Positions 50,813 through 63,404 of a stretch of DNA of 64,000 nt are shown one piece after another (position 1 is the first letter of the stretch; each line of letters opens with the position of its first letter). The stretch is taken from the NCBI RefSeq assembly GCF_963576615.1, contig NC_088711.1, positions 19,686,182-19,750,181 of the forward strand, given 5' to 3'. The notes beneath the pieces were generated by a model that saw only the letters and a program-made list of their open reading frames with translations, ran no database searches and was not told the DNA's origin. Source of the stretch: Watersipora subatra. Its lineage: Eukaryota > Bryozoa > Gymnolaemata > Cheilostomatida > Watersiporidae. Position numbers and translations under genes: made by a program.

Positions 50813-53800
50813 TTAACTAAAGATTTTGTAAGGCTGAGTAGATATGCTTGTTTTTGGTTGACGTTTGTTCACCATGACACTGCCGTGCGACTTCAATGAG
50901 GCTTGTATTGGCGGACCAGCCAGCGAGCTCTTCGTAGGTTGCGTATAGCCAGGATTCCCTGAAATGTTGCTCCTAAAACAAGGTTGTTCAAGGTAACAGT
51001 CAAATAAAAAACTATCAACAGAACAAAAAAACATAAACTTGCCTGAAATGTGTATGAAAACAGTGCTATAGATTTACACTGTTTGTAAAATATTGCAATC
51101 GATCGTAAATCAACATATTGATTTATTGATTTATGAAATTATGTATTAAAAATTATTTTGTATTAAATCTTATAATTCGCAACATAAATTTTAACAACAC
51201 TATAAATTTTATAAATTTCTGTTTATAAATTTCTATAAACAAAATACTCGTATCTCTTTTGTATATCAATTTTTGCGATGCATCTTGGCCTTTCCCAAAA
51301 AACTATATCTGCAATTATGTTGTCATGATAGATAACAACAGCCTTGTCTTTTTAAAGGCTATCCTTAATTTCCAAACAACCAATAGCAGGAAAGACAATC
51401 AGAATGTAAGGACTGTTCGATGGCACTAACTCTACAAATAAATGCTTCTATGTACTTGACAGACTAGATAAGTAAAGGTAAGTTGTGTGCTTGAACTTAA
51501 AAGGTGAGTGTCTAGAATTTTAAATTTCTACAAACAGCAAATGTTTACTGCGCATTAACAAATACATGTACGTGTTCCTAAAACGTATGTCCATTAGCCG
51601 CATTTTGTGAGTGTCATCTATCTAAATTGCTTCTAGTAAAACTAACTTATTGGATATTAAAATGAATATTTGAGGCTTTCCTGTGGTTAGCTAGTAATAC
51701 AAAAACTGACTTATATGGAAAGCCACAGAGTTACACGCCATGAAGTTACAGGTGGCGTGTAACTCCGTGGTGGGAACGACAAGGTTGGTGTACCATCATT
51801 GCAACCCGGTGCTGCGTAACAACTTTTTGTTTTTTGTTCACAAAACTAACTCCAGCATATCATACGTAAAAGAAGGCGAAGGCAAACCAAACATTCAATT
51901 ACACCAAAAGAAACACCGATATGAGTTAGCAATAATATTCTACTTCAACCAGAATATAAATAACATGAAAGAACCAAAGGTTTCCATTCATGCTTTATTT
52001 AAAACTAAAATATCAGTAGAACAAGAAGCTGAACACAAATCTTTTCAATCCGAATGAAATTCTCAAATGAATTCCCCGATGCAAGCTTCCAAAAAGTGCA
52101 CTAACATAGGCTTCTGCCCAGCAACAGCGATATAGAACTTCTAAGAGGCAGCACACCATAATTCTATAATTTTTTAATCAATAAATTATGATATACACGC
52201 ATATCGAGAGATGATTGTTACAGTTTGAGTTGCATAGCAAAAATAGAAACAATAAGGTTTGAATTTTTCTCACCTTATTATCTTTTACACTCAAGCAATC
52301 CATTTCAACTCTTGCGTAAAATACCAAAAAATTGCACCCTCAGCCAATCAGAATACATTTATTTATAAGTTGCAGCATTGGAGAATGTGATAATTGAGGT
52401 GACAACAGCTGGAATAAAGGTGGCAATTTTAACTTTTGCGTATATTGCCATTATGTAACACCAAATTTTGAACGAATGGCTTACCATAAAAATTGAAGGC
52501 TAGAAAGTTGGAAGGTAAGTAAGGACCGGTGCAACTAAAGAAATAGGGATGAGTACAACTTGGGAAGTAGGGACGGGTACAACTAGAGAAGAAGGGATGG
52601 GTACAACTAGAGAAGAAGGAACGGGTACAACTAGAGAAGTAGGGATGGGTACAACTAAAGAAGAAGGGATGGGTACAACTAGAGAAGAAGGAACGGGTAC
52701 AACTAGAGAAGAAGGGATGGGTACAACTAGAGAAGAAGGGATGGGTACAACTAAAGAAGTAGGGTTGAGTACAACTAGGGAAGTAGGAACAGGTACAACT
52801 AAAGAAGAAGGAATGGGTACAACTAGAGAAGAAGGGACGGGTACAACTAGAGAAGAAGGGATGGGTACAACTAAAGAAGTAGGGTTGAGTACAACTAGGG
52901 AAGTAGGAACAGGTACAACTAGAGAAGAAGGAATGGGTACAACTAGAGAAGAAGGGATGGGTACAACTAGAGAAGAAGGGACGGGTACAACTAGAGAAGA
53001 AGGGATGGGTACAACTAGAGAAGAAGGGACGGGTACAACTAGAGAAGAAGGGACGGGTACAACTAGAGAAGAAGGGATGGGTACAACTAGAGAAGAAGGG
53101 ACGGGTACAACTAGAGAAGAAGGGATGGGTACAACTAGAGAAGAAGGGACGGGTACAACTAGAGAAGAAGGGACGGGTACAACTAGAGAAGAAGGGATGG
53201 GTACAACTAGAGAAGTAGAGAGGGGTACAACTAGAGAAGAAGGGATGGGTACAACTAAAGAAGTAGGGATGAGTACAACTAGGGAAGTAGGAACGGGTAC
53301 AACTAGAGAAGAAGGAATGGGTACAACTAGAAAAGAAGGGATGGGTACAACTAGAGAAGAAGGGATGGGTACAACTAAAGAAGTAGGATTTGTTACAAAC
53401 TTACCTGCTTGTTTCTCCTTCAGTTGTCGACTTGTTCTTTGCATCATTAGCAAACTGATAAACAATGAGGAGACAATCCTTACAAAGCTCAGTAATACGT
53501 CGGCAACACTCCATCTCTCTCTCACTGATCACGTCAGTTGACTTAGCAAATATCGTTTCCCATGAGTTTCTGCAAGAAATCTGCTTGTTAATAAATATAT
53601 CATTTTGAAAAGGAAAACTTATACAATATAAAATGAATTACCATTCACACAACTAAAAGTAGTAGAGTAGAGCTGTACAAAACTTCTTACAAGACTGTAC
53701 CACGTTATGATATACACAGTGACTGTATTGCAGTGTTAGCCCTATTGCACACACCACAGGCTGATTGGTTGTAAAACCAAAGATGTGTCTTGCAGAATAA

Positions 53801-56800
53801 ATTTAGCGAACATTGTCTTGTTATAGAAAGTGCTTTGAATGAAGTTATAAATAGATACATAGATTAAAGCTCTATGTAAACAGTTTACGAGTTGCCTTCT
53901 TTTTTATTAAAATTAATGTAGACAGACAACTCCAAAGTTTAATAAAAAGGATGTAAATTCAAAGTGCTAATGTTACAAAAATTGTAATAGTGTATCTTAT
54001 TACTCGGTGTCTGACATAGCCTACTCACTCTATTATAGTTAATAACAAAAATGTCATTTCTTAATTTTGTAACAGGGTAAGACCAGGGTAAAAATCACGT
54101 GAAATGTGTTGGTGTGTTTACATTGCCGATATCATGGCATGCATATATCAGTAATTGAATTGCTTCACATTGAATGACAGGTTGAAGTTATGATGAAGAC
54201 GTGTCAATTTTGTTCCTCATCAGTAATATGACGGGTTGTTAATAGCGAAAAGGCGCGGCGATAATAATAACAATTATTATTTAATATAGTATGTTGACTC
54301 TCCAGAGGTTAATTAGCTAAGAAATTAATCAAGCGAGCCTTTGCCTAGAGTTGATTGGGTTCAAGTAATTAATTTTCTCGTTAATATGATCTATATTTGT
54401 GATAATAATGAAAAGTGTAACCACCAAAAATTTCACTAAAAATTTTGGTTATTACAAAGTGTTGTGTTTTTTTCGCGATTTTATGAGTACAATAGAGCAT
54501 TAGACGAAATATTGATAATATATGGGCAAATTAACATAGTTTTATCTTGAACTTTCGGGGCAATTTCATAAATACCGCAACAGTTAATTGAGAGTTGAGT
54601 ACCTTCTCACAACAGCTCTTACCTAACCTACACGCGTGAAGAGAAAACAGTATGGAATAAGTAAACCTTTGCCAACAGGCATGATATGGAAACATTAACA
54701 GAGTTCGAGTAAACTCAAAGAATTCGCAGTTTGACCATAAGAAGGCCGAGAAAACGTGTGACATATTAATTTGTCACTTTTCCTTTTTATGTTCAAATGT
54801 TAAATTATTCACACCTATAGAAGCTTTGTAAATACTTTCATTCATATTTTGAAGCGGATATAAAACTAACGATCTTTTAGACTTTTAAGAATATACATGT
54901 AGATGCTATAGATTTATACAGACATAAAAACATCTGAATGAAACTATACTACAAATGTTTAGTTACATAATCATAAATATACAAAGAATAAGAAAAACAC
55001 CTCGAGGAAATTCCAATTTACGACTTAGTTATTTCAGGTAGATTTGCTTTTCCTTAGACACCCCTACTAGGCCCCCCATCAGGCCGTATTAGATGACATG
55101 AATATATAGTTAATTAAATAAATATACACAAACATAGATAAAAATAAATAAGGACAGATAAATATGCATTAGCTAAAAGCACATATGTAAATAAAGCTAG
55201 ATAAAAATACACTCTCAACATAAATAGAAATATATATAAATGCATTACCCTGCAAAACAGTTCCACAGTCCCTGGCCGTGACTCCAGAGCAGCCTGTTAA
55301 AGACTCTAGTGAATATTCGGAAGATCTTTAGAGATTCCACATCAGTAGTCTGGTACACATGCTGCACTTTAGCCCTGATGTTAGACTTGACAATCTCTAC
55401 TACCTGCAATGCATTAGCATATTAAAGTGATTAAAATTACAACAAAATTTACGATTTAGGGCTAAGATCACTATCAGAAAGGATTGGTATATGTTGGCTG
55501 AGATACATGAGCGCAGGAGAATATTATTGCTGCTATTATGAGCAAAGCCTGCAGAAAAAGAATGAATCGAAAGGGTATTGACTGATCAGAGCTGCTGACA
55601 GGTCGCCAGGGGGTCCCTAAAATGCTGTCTCTTTAGAATGTTTAATAGCCCTGATAAATCTGGTGAATAAAAGACAAACAGCCAGTTCTCGCTTTAGAAA
55701 TTATTATTATTATTGTTGCCTCAAACACGAGTTAAACCTATAAAACTGTTGCCAGCAATTATAGTATTGTTAAATGATGTTTGATACAATGATAATAAAA
55801 ATAATAATAATTCATCCATAACTCCAGCAAATATAAACTAATTTAATTTCTATAGCAGCCTTCCAAGGAAACATTGATGTATCTTTAGCAAAGTACGCTG
55901 CTTTTGCCTGTCTGACAATGTTATTATTACTATTATATTTGCATATATGCCATTATTATTACTCTTATATTTGCATATCTGTCATTATTACTCTAGATAT
56001 TATATTCGCATATCACATAATATTTTCACTAAAATAAAAGCGTCCAACAAGATTACACCAAATTGCTTTTTCCTTTACACCAGACAAATATAATTTAGGT
56101 TCGCCACATTTCTGCGGAAACAGCCAAACTAGCTTTCTAAAATGAAACTAAAAGAGTTATTATTTAAACTTATATTATAAAACCTCAACTCGATGCTTAG
56201 CTAAATTTTCTTAAGCAAGCGAAAGACATCTGAAGAGGGTCTCATATTTCCTCAACCAAGGACACCCGGTATAAAACTTGGCAGTAACGCAGACAATTAT
56301 TTGCCTATAAAATTGTAACAATATTTTCAGAGGCCATATCATAAGAAAATCTGGATAAACTTCACATAAATTACGATTAATATATATTTTGCAATTTTTT
56401 TTAATGGTAATTGATAACATCGCAAAAGCGGTCAGATTAGTGCAAAAATGTTATATTTACTGTAATACCTCTGAATAGCCTTGTAATAGGCTTGTGAAAT
56501 TATTGCGAGAAAAGGACATTCAGCACTTTCTAAATGCAGACAGAGTTCTTTGCCATAAAATAACATTTCTTCTTTCGCGGAAAGTAGCCACTAACCTTTC
56601 GGCGTTTGTTGGAGTCAAGTTTGACGAGCCAATAGGAAGCCACTCTTGGTTTGTGAAACTTCCAGTCAGCCATAATTTTGTCGAGTATCTCCTCAGCCTC
56701 TTCATCGCTTTTCCCAGGAAACTTGATCCTCATGTCTTGAAGAGATGCGAGCAGAATACCGACCAGCTCATTTTCCTGTTCTTTTATTGCTCTATTGATT

Positions 56801-59800
56801 GCCTCTGTATCCTCCTGGTAGAACATTGAGAGTTATATAATCGAATCTGTACGTAGACAGCTAATATACATACGGAACACGATTCAGTACTATTCCATAC
56901 TGATTCAGGTTCTCAAAAAATTTGTCAAGCAAACTGAAAATGTGACAGCCTGCCTAACAGTCTCCGGAGCATCTCATTGGTCAGATAAAAACGAAACTCA
57001 GCTAACTCAGCCTAATTTTTACTGTCTTAAAGATTTTACTTGACGATTTCTGTAAATGAAAATCGCTAATTTAATTTGTTTGATGTATCACTTGTTTCAC
57101 TAGATACATTTAAAACATAATTATTATTTTAGAAGTAAACAATAAAGTATTACAAAATTACAAATGCCATAAGTGATAATCTAAATGTATAATAGTCACT
57201 ACAAGTGCCTATAAATTGTCGACGCTGTAACTTGGTTCCTTGGTTATCAACCGGGACCCAATCTACAGTCGTGGCCAAAAGTATTAACACCTCTCATCAT
57301 TTTGTATGTGATCAATGAGGTTTTTGTTTTTTACCCCCCCCCCTCTGCTACCCGGACCAGACAATATACATATTAAAAGATTTCTCAGAAGATATTCTAA
57401 CATTGGCAGTTAATACTTTTGGCCATAACTGTCCTGCCTTAGAAGTTTTTCAAAAAGTTTGTATACCCGAAACAGTGAACTTTCTTATCAAAACTGATAA
57501 TTTGACAACCAGGAATAAAAATATAGGCTACCTCCCTGTACTCGTGCTCTGTAGAAAAACACTAAACTAAGTGTATGTAATCTAATTTGGAATCCGGAAA
57601 GCTGTAAATTTATATTTGTTCGTTGATAATTACCAATTTTGATAAATAGTAAAGGAGGCCAGCTAAGGGAGTTCAATCTCTCATTAGCTAATTATAATGA
57701 GCTCTATGGATGCCTGCAGAGGCAATAACTAGCTAGAGCCATAATCCCTTTGAGGAAGTGTGTTATTGTAACAGCTGACAACATCTGACAACATCAGTGG
57801 TGCTAAGATAAATTCATCATACATGACTTTGAAATTATATTTTATATATTCACAACAATTTAATGCGCTACAAATGTGAGTTTATAATTAATAAAATCAA
57901 GAGATTTAAATTGTGATAACATTTTCTGATGCTGCCGGCTAACAAAAATAATAGATGTTAAAGATAAACTTACACAAAAATATCGGTATTTTTCTATTGT
58001 TTTTGATGTTTGAGATGATCGGACTGCCAAGATGTTTCAACATTAAAATCAACAAAGCTTGATCGTGATTAGAACGCTCAAAAGGAAAATACGTGCAAAA
58101 TGGTGTCACTAGTTGTTATAGTTGATATCGACTATTGCGTTCAAGCTGCAGCATTACGTGTCTCTATTCTGTTGGTCTCTTTGCAACTATAGATGTCATA
58201 ATGGCACTCCGCTTGATCTGATCGTTTTAACCACGATTAAATTGTGTCGATTTTAATCTTGAAACATCCTGACAGTCAGATCACCTCAAACATCAAAAAC
58301 AATCATAAATGATAGAAAAATACCGATACTTTCTGATAAAATATACTGAATTGGAGGTCTTCACTGTTATACTATATCCATATGTAAGATTAACAATTGA
58401 ACTAGTTCCTGCTTTCTAGTCGATTTCCTTTTTAATTTTTAAACTTAACATGAGCGATTTACAATCACAGTTCCTTATTGTAAATGATCACAAGATACCA
58501 GAATATCCTTCTGAGAAACCCAAAACCTTTGAGTCCAAGGTAAGACTGACTCTCACAGTAAATATGATCAATCAACTCTAATTTTTTCAACTGACTCTTG
58601 CAAAAGGCGTTGTTTAAATAAGAACAGAAAGTAAATTTGATGATGTTGAACTGGGCAGTACCATACTATTACCTCCTACGCTTATCCAACCCAACAGAGC
58701 AACTATTATTATAACCAACGCTTTTTGTTCCCACAAAACGCGAGCAATAAATCCTGAGGTACTTAACAAATATCGCATGTGTATATTTTTAACTAGCTTT
58801 GATCCCAAAAAAATTTCTCCTAATATGCCAATTTAAATAACTTAGCACATTTTTAAAAATATGTAGCATAGCTTTTGTCAGTTTACTATATATAATGTAA
58901 ATATTGGCAAGGGCTCTAATATAACAGAGACTTTCATAGTAAACAGGAGAGAGAGAGCTTGCGTTCACTCACTAACACAACTCTCATTGGCTACCAACCG
59001 ACAAAGATCGATGCATAAGGCTGTTGTTGCTGCTGTCTTGTGGTATATGGATGGCAGCGGAAGCCTGTCGCTGACTTCGCACTCCAGATCGAATCCTCTG
59101 TGGGATTCTAGCCTTTGCCGAGTATTGCCGACTGGAAGCAGCTCTGGCAGGTCTTTGGGGTTGTGGAATCCCTGCTTCTTCATCATCATCCAAATCTGAT
59201 TCAGAATCTATAGCGATAAAACAAGATATCTGCTAACCAATTGGTACAGATTACGACTCTGTAGGAGAAAAAATACCTGAAGGATGCGCGAAAAGGTTAT
59301 GAATTCATTAAATTTAAACTAAACATAATTTGAAAATTAGTGTATCATTTATCATTAATTTGTAGCATGAATCTTCCAGGAATTTAATAAAAACTAATCC
59401 TTGAATATGCAAAGAAATAACATACTTTAAAGCCTGAAATAGCTTGTTAATATAAAAGTACATGTTTAAGTTTTTCAGGTATAAAAATTAAATTTCTGGC
59501 ATTTTTATCGCCAAAAACAAATATTAAAAATTCAAATTATTGGCCAAAGTTATTTCTATAAATTATATCAAGCAAATTTTATTAGTGATTTTAAAAAGAA
59601 ATTCTAAAGTCAGAGAACTGGCATCATCAGCAGCTTTTTCTGATGCTGACAGTTAGCTAAAGTCTTTTACATAGCAAAGTTTGTTTAGCCCTTTTCGCTA
59701 TATAAACTTATCAACATGACTTTTTTAAAATCTGTGCAATCTTTCCTTTCAATACAAAACATGTTTATTTTATTATCTTGTTTTTGTGATAATGCCAATT

Positions 59801-62800
59801 ATTCCCTGACCGTCAATCTTTAATTCCACCTATGCACTGCCCTTTTCAATACACTCATAATTACGGGTCTCAGAGCCACAGCCCAACCTGATCAACCATG
59901 GCAACAATTTAATATAATTTATGTATTGCATTCTATAAAAATTGACAAGCTTTGTTACGTAAGAAAATCGTAAACAATTCGTCATGCTTGTCATATTGAG
60001 AGAGATGTTTGTCATTGTCTAAAATTGCTCGGTGCAGCTCGCAACAAGCTAGAGCGTCTGCCAGCTTACCGTATAATTAGTGTTTTAAGACAGGCAGGCA
60101 CCAGAGCTCACATCTAGCCGGTGCAAGGGGAAGACAATGATAGTACTGCACCGTTCTTACCCCCTTCGAAAGCCTCATCTGTATACAGGAGTCAATGCAA
60201 TGAGTTTGTGCAACTTTCTAACAAGCGATGCATAAATTATGATGACATGAGATCAACCCTGGGATCATTTATTTGGATGCTATACACGTATGAGTAAGTT
60301 GGCAATTATTCTAGAATTTGTCAATGGTCATACGAAATAGATTAATGCCTCGGCTGTCAGATGAATGCTAGGCCTTGCAAGATTAGCTGCACCTCATGAC
60401 CAGAGCCTCAAACACTGCCTCAGATGTATCTATACATATATTTGTGGTTGGCAAGTGTCAGTTGGAATGGAGGGGTGATTCCAGTACACCAGCTTCTTCC
60501 ACATATCGCTGGCACCACATTTAAATCTTGCATTAGAATCAGTGAATTGTTTGATTGATGGGTGAGTCGATTAGAAAAAAGGAAAGATGGTCGTTACATC
60601 AATAAAGTATTATCACTCTATCAGCTCCGTATCTTATCTCCCCTTTCATCAAACGCTAATAGTAAAACATTATTGATCAGGAGATAGTTTTCTTTTTCAT
60701 CTGATATTTGTAAAATTTATAATCCATGAGCCTCACGGAAGCTTGAGAGGTGCTCACATATATAGCTGATATGGATCTACACATCTGCTTCAAAATTTTT
60801 AATAGCTGCGCTTTAATGAAGGAAGCACTTCAAGGTGTGATAATATTTCTTTTGATTCACATTTATATTATTATACAACTATTATTATCTTATTGCGTGG
60901 AACTATGATTAATATTCTTTTTAAAAATAACGTTTGCTAAGATTATGGTTCAGCTAAAAAGCGAAAATATATGGGGACGAGACAAGTTTTTTTGGAAAGA
61001 TGAATGTGACGTTTGAATTATGAACTTTAAATTTGTGGAGATAAAAGAAGATGAGGTAAAATTACAAGGTGGCTTGCCAGGGCTCTGTGGCTTTGCAAAC
61101 CGCCAGGTTATAATGACATCACAGAGCGCCCAACCGCACATAAAGAATTAAAAAAGAATGTTAGAAAGCGGTGGTTATGTAATGTGGCAGATATAGATAT
61201 AATCTACCAAAGATATTTAATTGCGAATCATACATGCGGTGGATATTTAAAATTTGAGGTTTCAAATAATCAGTTGATAAAAGCATTAGTCAGAGAAGCA
61301 CCAGATGACTATGGTAATAAAAGATGTATGATATTAGAATCGTCTTAGCAAGGCCCCTACATTGGCAGTTGACTCGACAGGTTTGGCGTGAGAAACACCA
61401 AACTAACCACCGAATGTACGATTAATCTTTGAAAGAGCGATCGCAGGAGAATTGATGCTAATTAATATGCATTGCAAGTGATAATGGAGATTGTGTGCTC
61501 TGCGGCTGGTCAAAGGGAGAGCGTTGTATGGTTACCACACTGGAGGAATCTAGGGAGGATGGCGGGGTGGTTAGCTCTTAGAATAGCCTATGACTCATGC
61601 GTTCCAGCCAGCCCACAAGGAATCTGCCTTCTATTCTCCATTAGAATATCCTGCACGAGCTCTGAGGCAGGAAGAGCTACGTGGCCGCTGTCAATGCTGT
61701 CATGTGTCACTCATTTTAGCAATATTATTCTTCAGTATTTAAACACCCGTTAATAATATTACTAAACTGCTGTCGCAGGAAGCTACTGCCTTATATTCCA
61801 TGACCCTATTACGATTATTTTAGCAATGCTATGTTAAAAGGCCCAGAACTTTAGCCTGTGATCAAACTGTATGGTATTCGCAGCATGCTTTAGCAATAAG
61901 TCTTTCGATATGGCCGTGATTGGAAGATAATTAAAAAGGAAATCGATGACGCTTGCCAAATATATTCTGGCAGTTTCACAGGATGGATGACAGCGAGTCT
62001 CTTAAACAAGAGATATTATATTTTAAGATCTCATGATAGGCTGATACAACAAAAAACATAAAGCTTTGCATTTCTTCCGTAGCCTTTGCTCCCCTTATCA
62101 GACAATAGCAGTTTTTCTAAAAAGTCAAATATTTCACGATTTTAAATCAGATGTTTGAGCTCAGGCTATATTTTATTACTGTCTCAAGTCTAACACTGAC
62201 AGATAACTCTGATATTACTAACATTTGATGTATTTAAAGCAGGATATTTTACTAAAAAATCAAAATATTTAAAATTTTCATAATTTTTCCTGCAAAATAT
62301 TCACATATCTGCTGAGACAAAACGAAGTCATCTTTAAGCCTAATTTTTAAAGAATACAACATTTTGTTCCTCCCACATCTTTCTAGATCATTAATTTAAT
62401 GTAGGGCGTGAATTCTACTACTCGTGAGCAACAAGACAACCAACTTGAAAAGGTTACAACTGCAAAAAACAGCTCTTTTTATGTAACAATGAGCTGTCTA
62501 TGGTTACTGGTAGTCAGTTCACAAGTGGACCGCTAGCAATTCTTTTATATATAATAGCTTTAAACCGGTTGGCACCACTTGAGTGAAAATTGATTTTGGG
62601 TAATAAAGAGAGAAATAATGGCATTCTCAAATGTAGGATATGTTCTGTATGCCTCACCGTATAATTCCAAATTATGATCTTGATAGCATATTGATAAGGC
62701 ATTAAATAGAGCCCTTCGCTGTCATAGTAGTGAACATAAAAAATATATCCATAAAACAAGCAAACATTACAGCCAATCATAGAGCTAGTCACATGTCAGC

Positions 62801-63404
62801 TTTGTTTCCCTTCAGGAATAAGTTTCTCGATATGTAATTTTATTTGTTTTTGTTTGTTTCTCTGCTCCGGCACAGCGTCTATAGCTATTTGAGGCTAAAG
62901 AACGTAATAGGATGAAATAACACGTATCCATACATTAGACTCAAAATTAAGCTAGTTACCGCTCTGTAGTTGATTCTCTTACCAAATTTAATACCAGGGG
63001 CTTCCAATCCAAGTCCCCTATTGGTAAGAACATCTCATTCTGAGAAAATCAAAAACATTTGAGTTCAAGTTAGGGCTGACTCCGACAGTAAGTATTTCTA
63101 TTTTTCATCCGAACAGACAGCACACCCAGTTAGGACAGCAGCTTAGCTTCCTTTTCTCATAACAGAGAGCAGACTCTCTCCCATTGCTAGCCAACCTGCC
63201 TCTCAGACATACGAGTATGTTACTAAATACAAGATTAAACCAGAAAGTGCATTAATAGTTACCATCCACATCCGGATCTTGATCTGCATTGCTGCAGGGC
63301 ATTCGTGTGAGCGGGGCGGGTCCTCTTTGCCTCCGACCTTTCCATTCACCATCGACCGTCTCCTCAGTCTCATACTGGGCCAGCATGTCCAACACCTCGT
63401 CCTC
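50813..63404 (-). CDS. Unrecognised multi-exon gene, C-terminal part (5' end outside window)
   Basis: Six exons on the minus strand: 63404-63263, 59207-58995, 56814-56596, 55403-55249, 53569-53405, 50972-50813. Four junctions fit exactly: phase 1 into 59207, phase 0 into 55403, phase 2 into 53569, phase 2 into 50972. At 56814 the phase fits only if a small exon is missing or the acceptor at GATACAG is used. The order of the chain is an acidic stretch (DPDVDDSESDLDDDEE), a basic Arg/Ser/Gln region (RIPQRIRSGVRSQRQ), then about 180 residues of likely helix. That helical part includes EEAEEILDKIMADWKFHKP, VEIVKSNIRAKVQHVYQTT, FNRLLWSHGQGLWNCFAG and CCRRITELCKDCLLIVYQF. The tail is polar and Ser/Pro-rich and ends KTSISTQPYKIFS. 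No domain family is recognised. A cytoplasmic scaffold or ciliary protein is possible but unproven. The last intron holds a large minisatellite and a strong hairpin. Confidence 0.72.
51060..52500. other. Intronic DNA of the unrecognised minus-strand gene
   Basis: AT-rich. Contains a strong hairpin at 51723-51770 and a 105-codon plus-strand open frame (51740-52057, ATG start) with no recognisable motif, which I do not call a gene. Confidence 0.4.
51723..51770. repeat. 18-base inverted repeat (hairpin)
   Basis: CCACAGAGTTACACGCCA (51723-51740) and TGGCGTGTAACTCCGTGG (51753-51770) pair at 17 of 18 positions across a 12-base loop. Confidence 0.85.
52530..53393. repeat. 24-base minisatellite, about 36 copies, higher-order structure
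   Basis: The unit is GGTACAACTAGAGAAGAAGG plus four bases (24 in all). Variant units (GGTTGAGTACAACTAGGGAAG) recur at 52761 and 52881, a 120-base higher-order period. Because 24 is divisible by three, both strands stay open for over 330 codons. The array sits in the last intron of the minus-strand gene and starts about ten bases inside the donor at 53405/53404. Confidence 0.95.
55912..56010. repeat. 35-base tandem repeat
   Basis: About three copies of ATTATTACTCTTATATTTGC plus ATATCTGTC. Intronic. Confidence 0.75.
57266..57431. mobile_element. Tc1/mariner-like MITE
   Basis: The left end CAGTCGTGGCCAAAAGTATT and the inverse of the right end, CAGTTATGGCCAAAAGTATT, match at 18 of 20 positions. 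CAGT.GTGGCCAAAAGT is a typical Tc1-type terminal sequence. The element is 166 bp. TA flanks the left end; the right-hand TA appears mutated. A poly-C run lies inside. Confidence 0.8.
57956..58348. mobile_element. Fold-back MITE family F3, second copy, right end truncated
   Basis: Same arms and centre as 42308-42758 (TGGTGTCACTAGTTGTTAT, GCAGCATTACGTGTCTC). The right terminal segment is missing. In an intron of the unrecognised minus-strand gene. Confidence 0.75.
58494..58566. repeat. Short dispersed repeat R3, copy 1
   Basis: Matches 63021-63097 directly: TTCTGAGAAA...CAAAA.C.TTTGAGT.CAAG...GACTC.CACAGTAA. The open stretch from ATG 58451 to CAAG|GTAAGA looks like a plus-strand exon, but the match to a second copy favours a repeat. 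Confidence 0.55.
59208..63262. other. 4-kb intron of the unrecognised minus-strand gene
   Basis: The two flanking exons join in matching phase, so no exon is required here. There are no strong repeats apart from R3 copy 2. Around 61430-61480 is a cluster of homeobox/POU-like and TCF-like motifs. Confidence 0.45.
63021..63097. repeat. Short dispersed repeat R3, copy 2
   Basis: See copy 1 at 58494-58566. About 70 bases of shared sequence, same orientation. Confidence 0.55.

Noticed and set aside
51740-52057. 105-codon plus-strand open frame with ATG in good context
   Set aside because: No recognisable domain, low-complexity tail, and the ATG is part of a hairpin; not enough for a gene call.
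52500-53541. Two opposed open frames of 341 and 330 codons
   Set aside because: They are the minisatellite read in both directions; the 24-base unit keeps every started frame open. The minus frame has no ATG at its start and is not the frame of the overlapping exon.
58451-58540. Plus-strand exon-like stretch from ATG to CAAG|GTAAGA
   Set aside because: The 3' part is a dispersed repeat with a second copy at 63021, and no partner exon was found.
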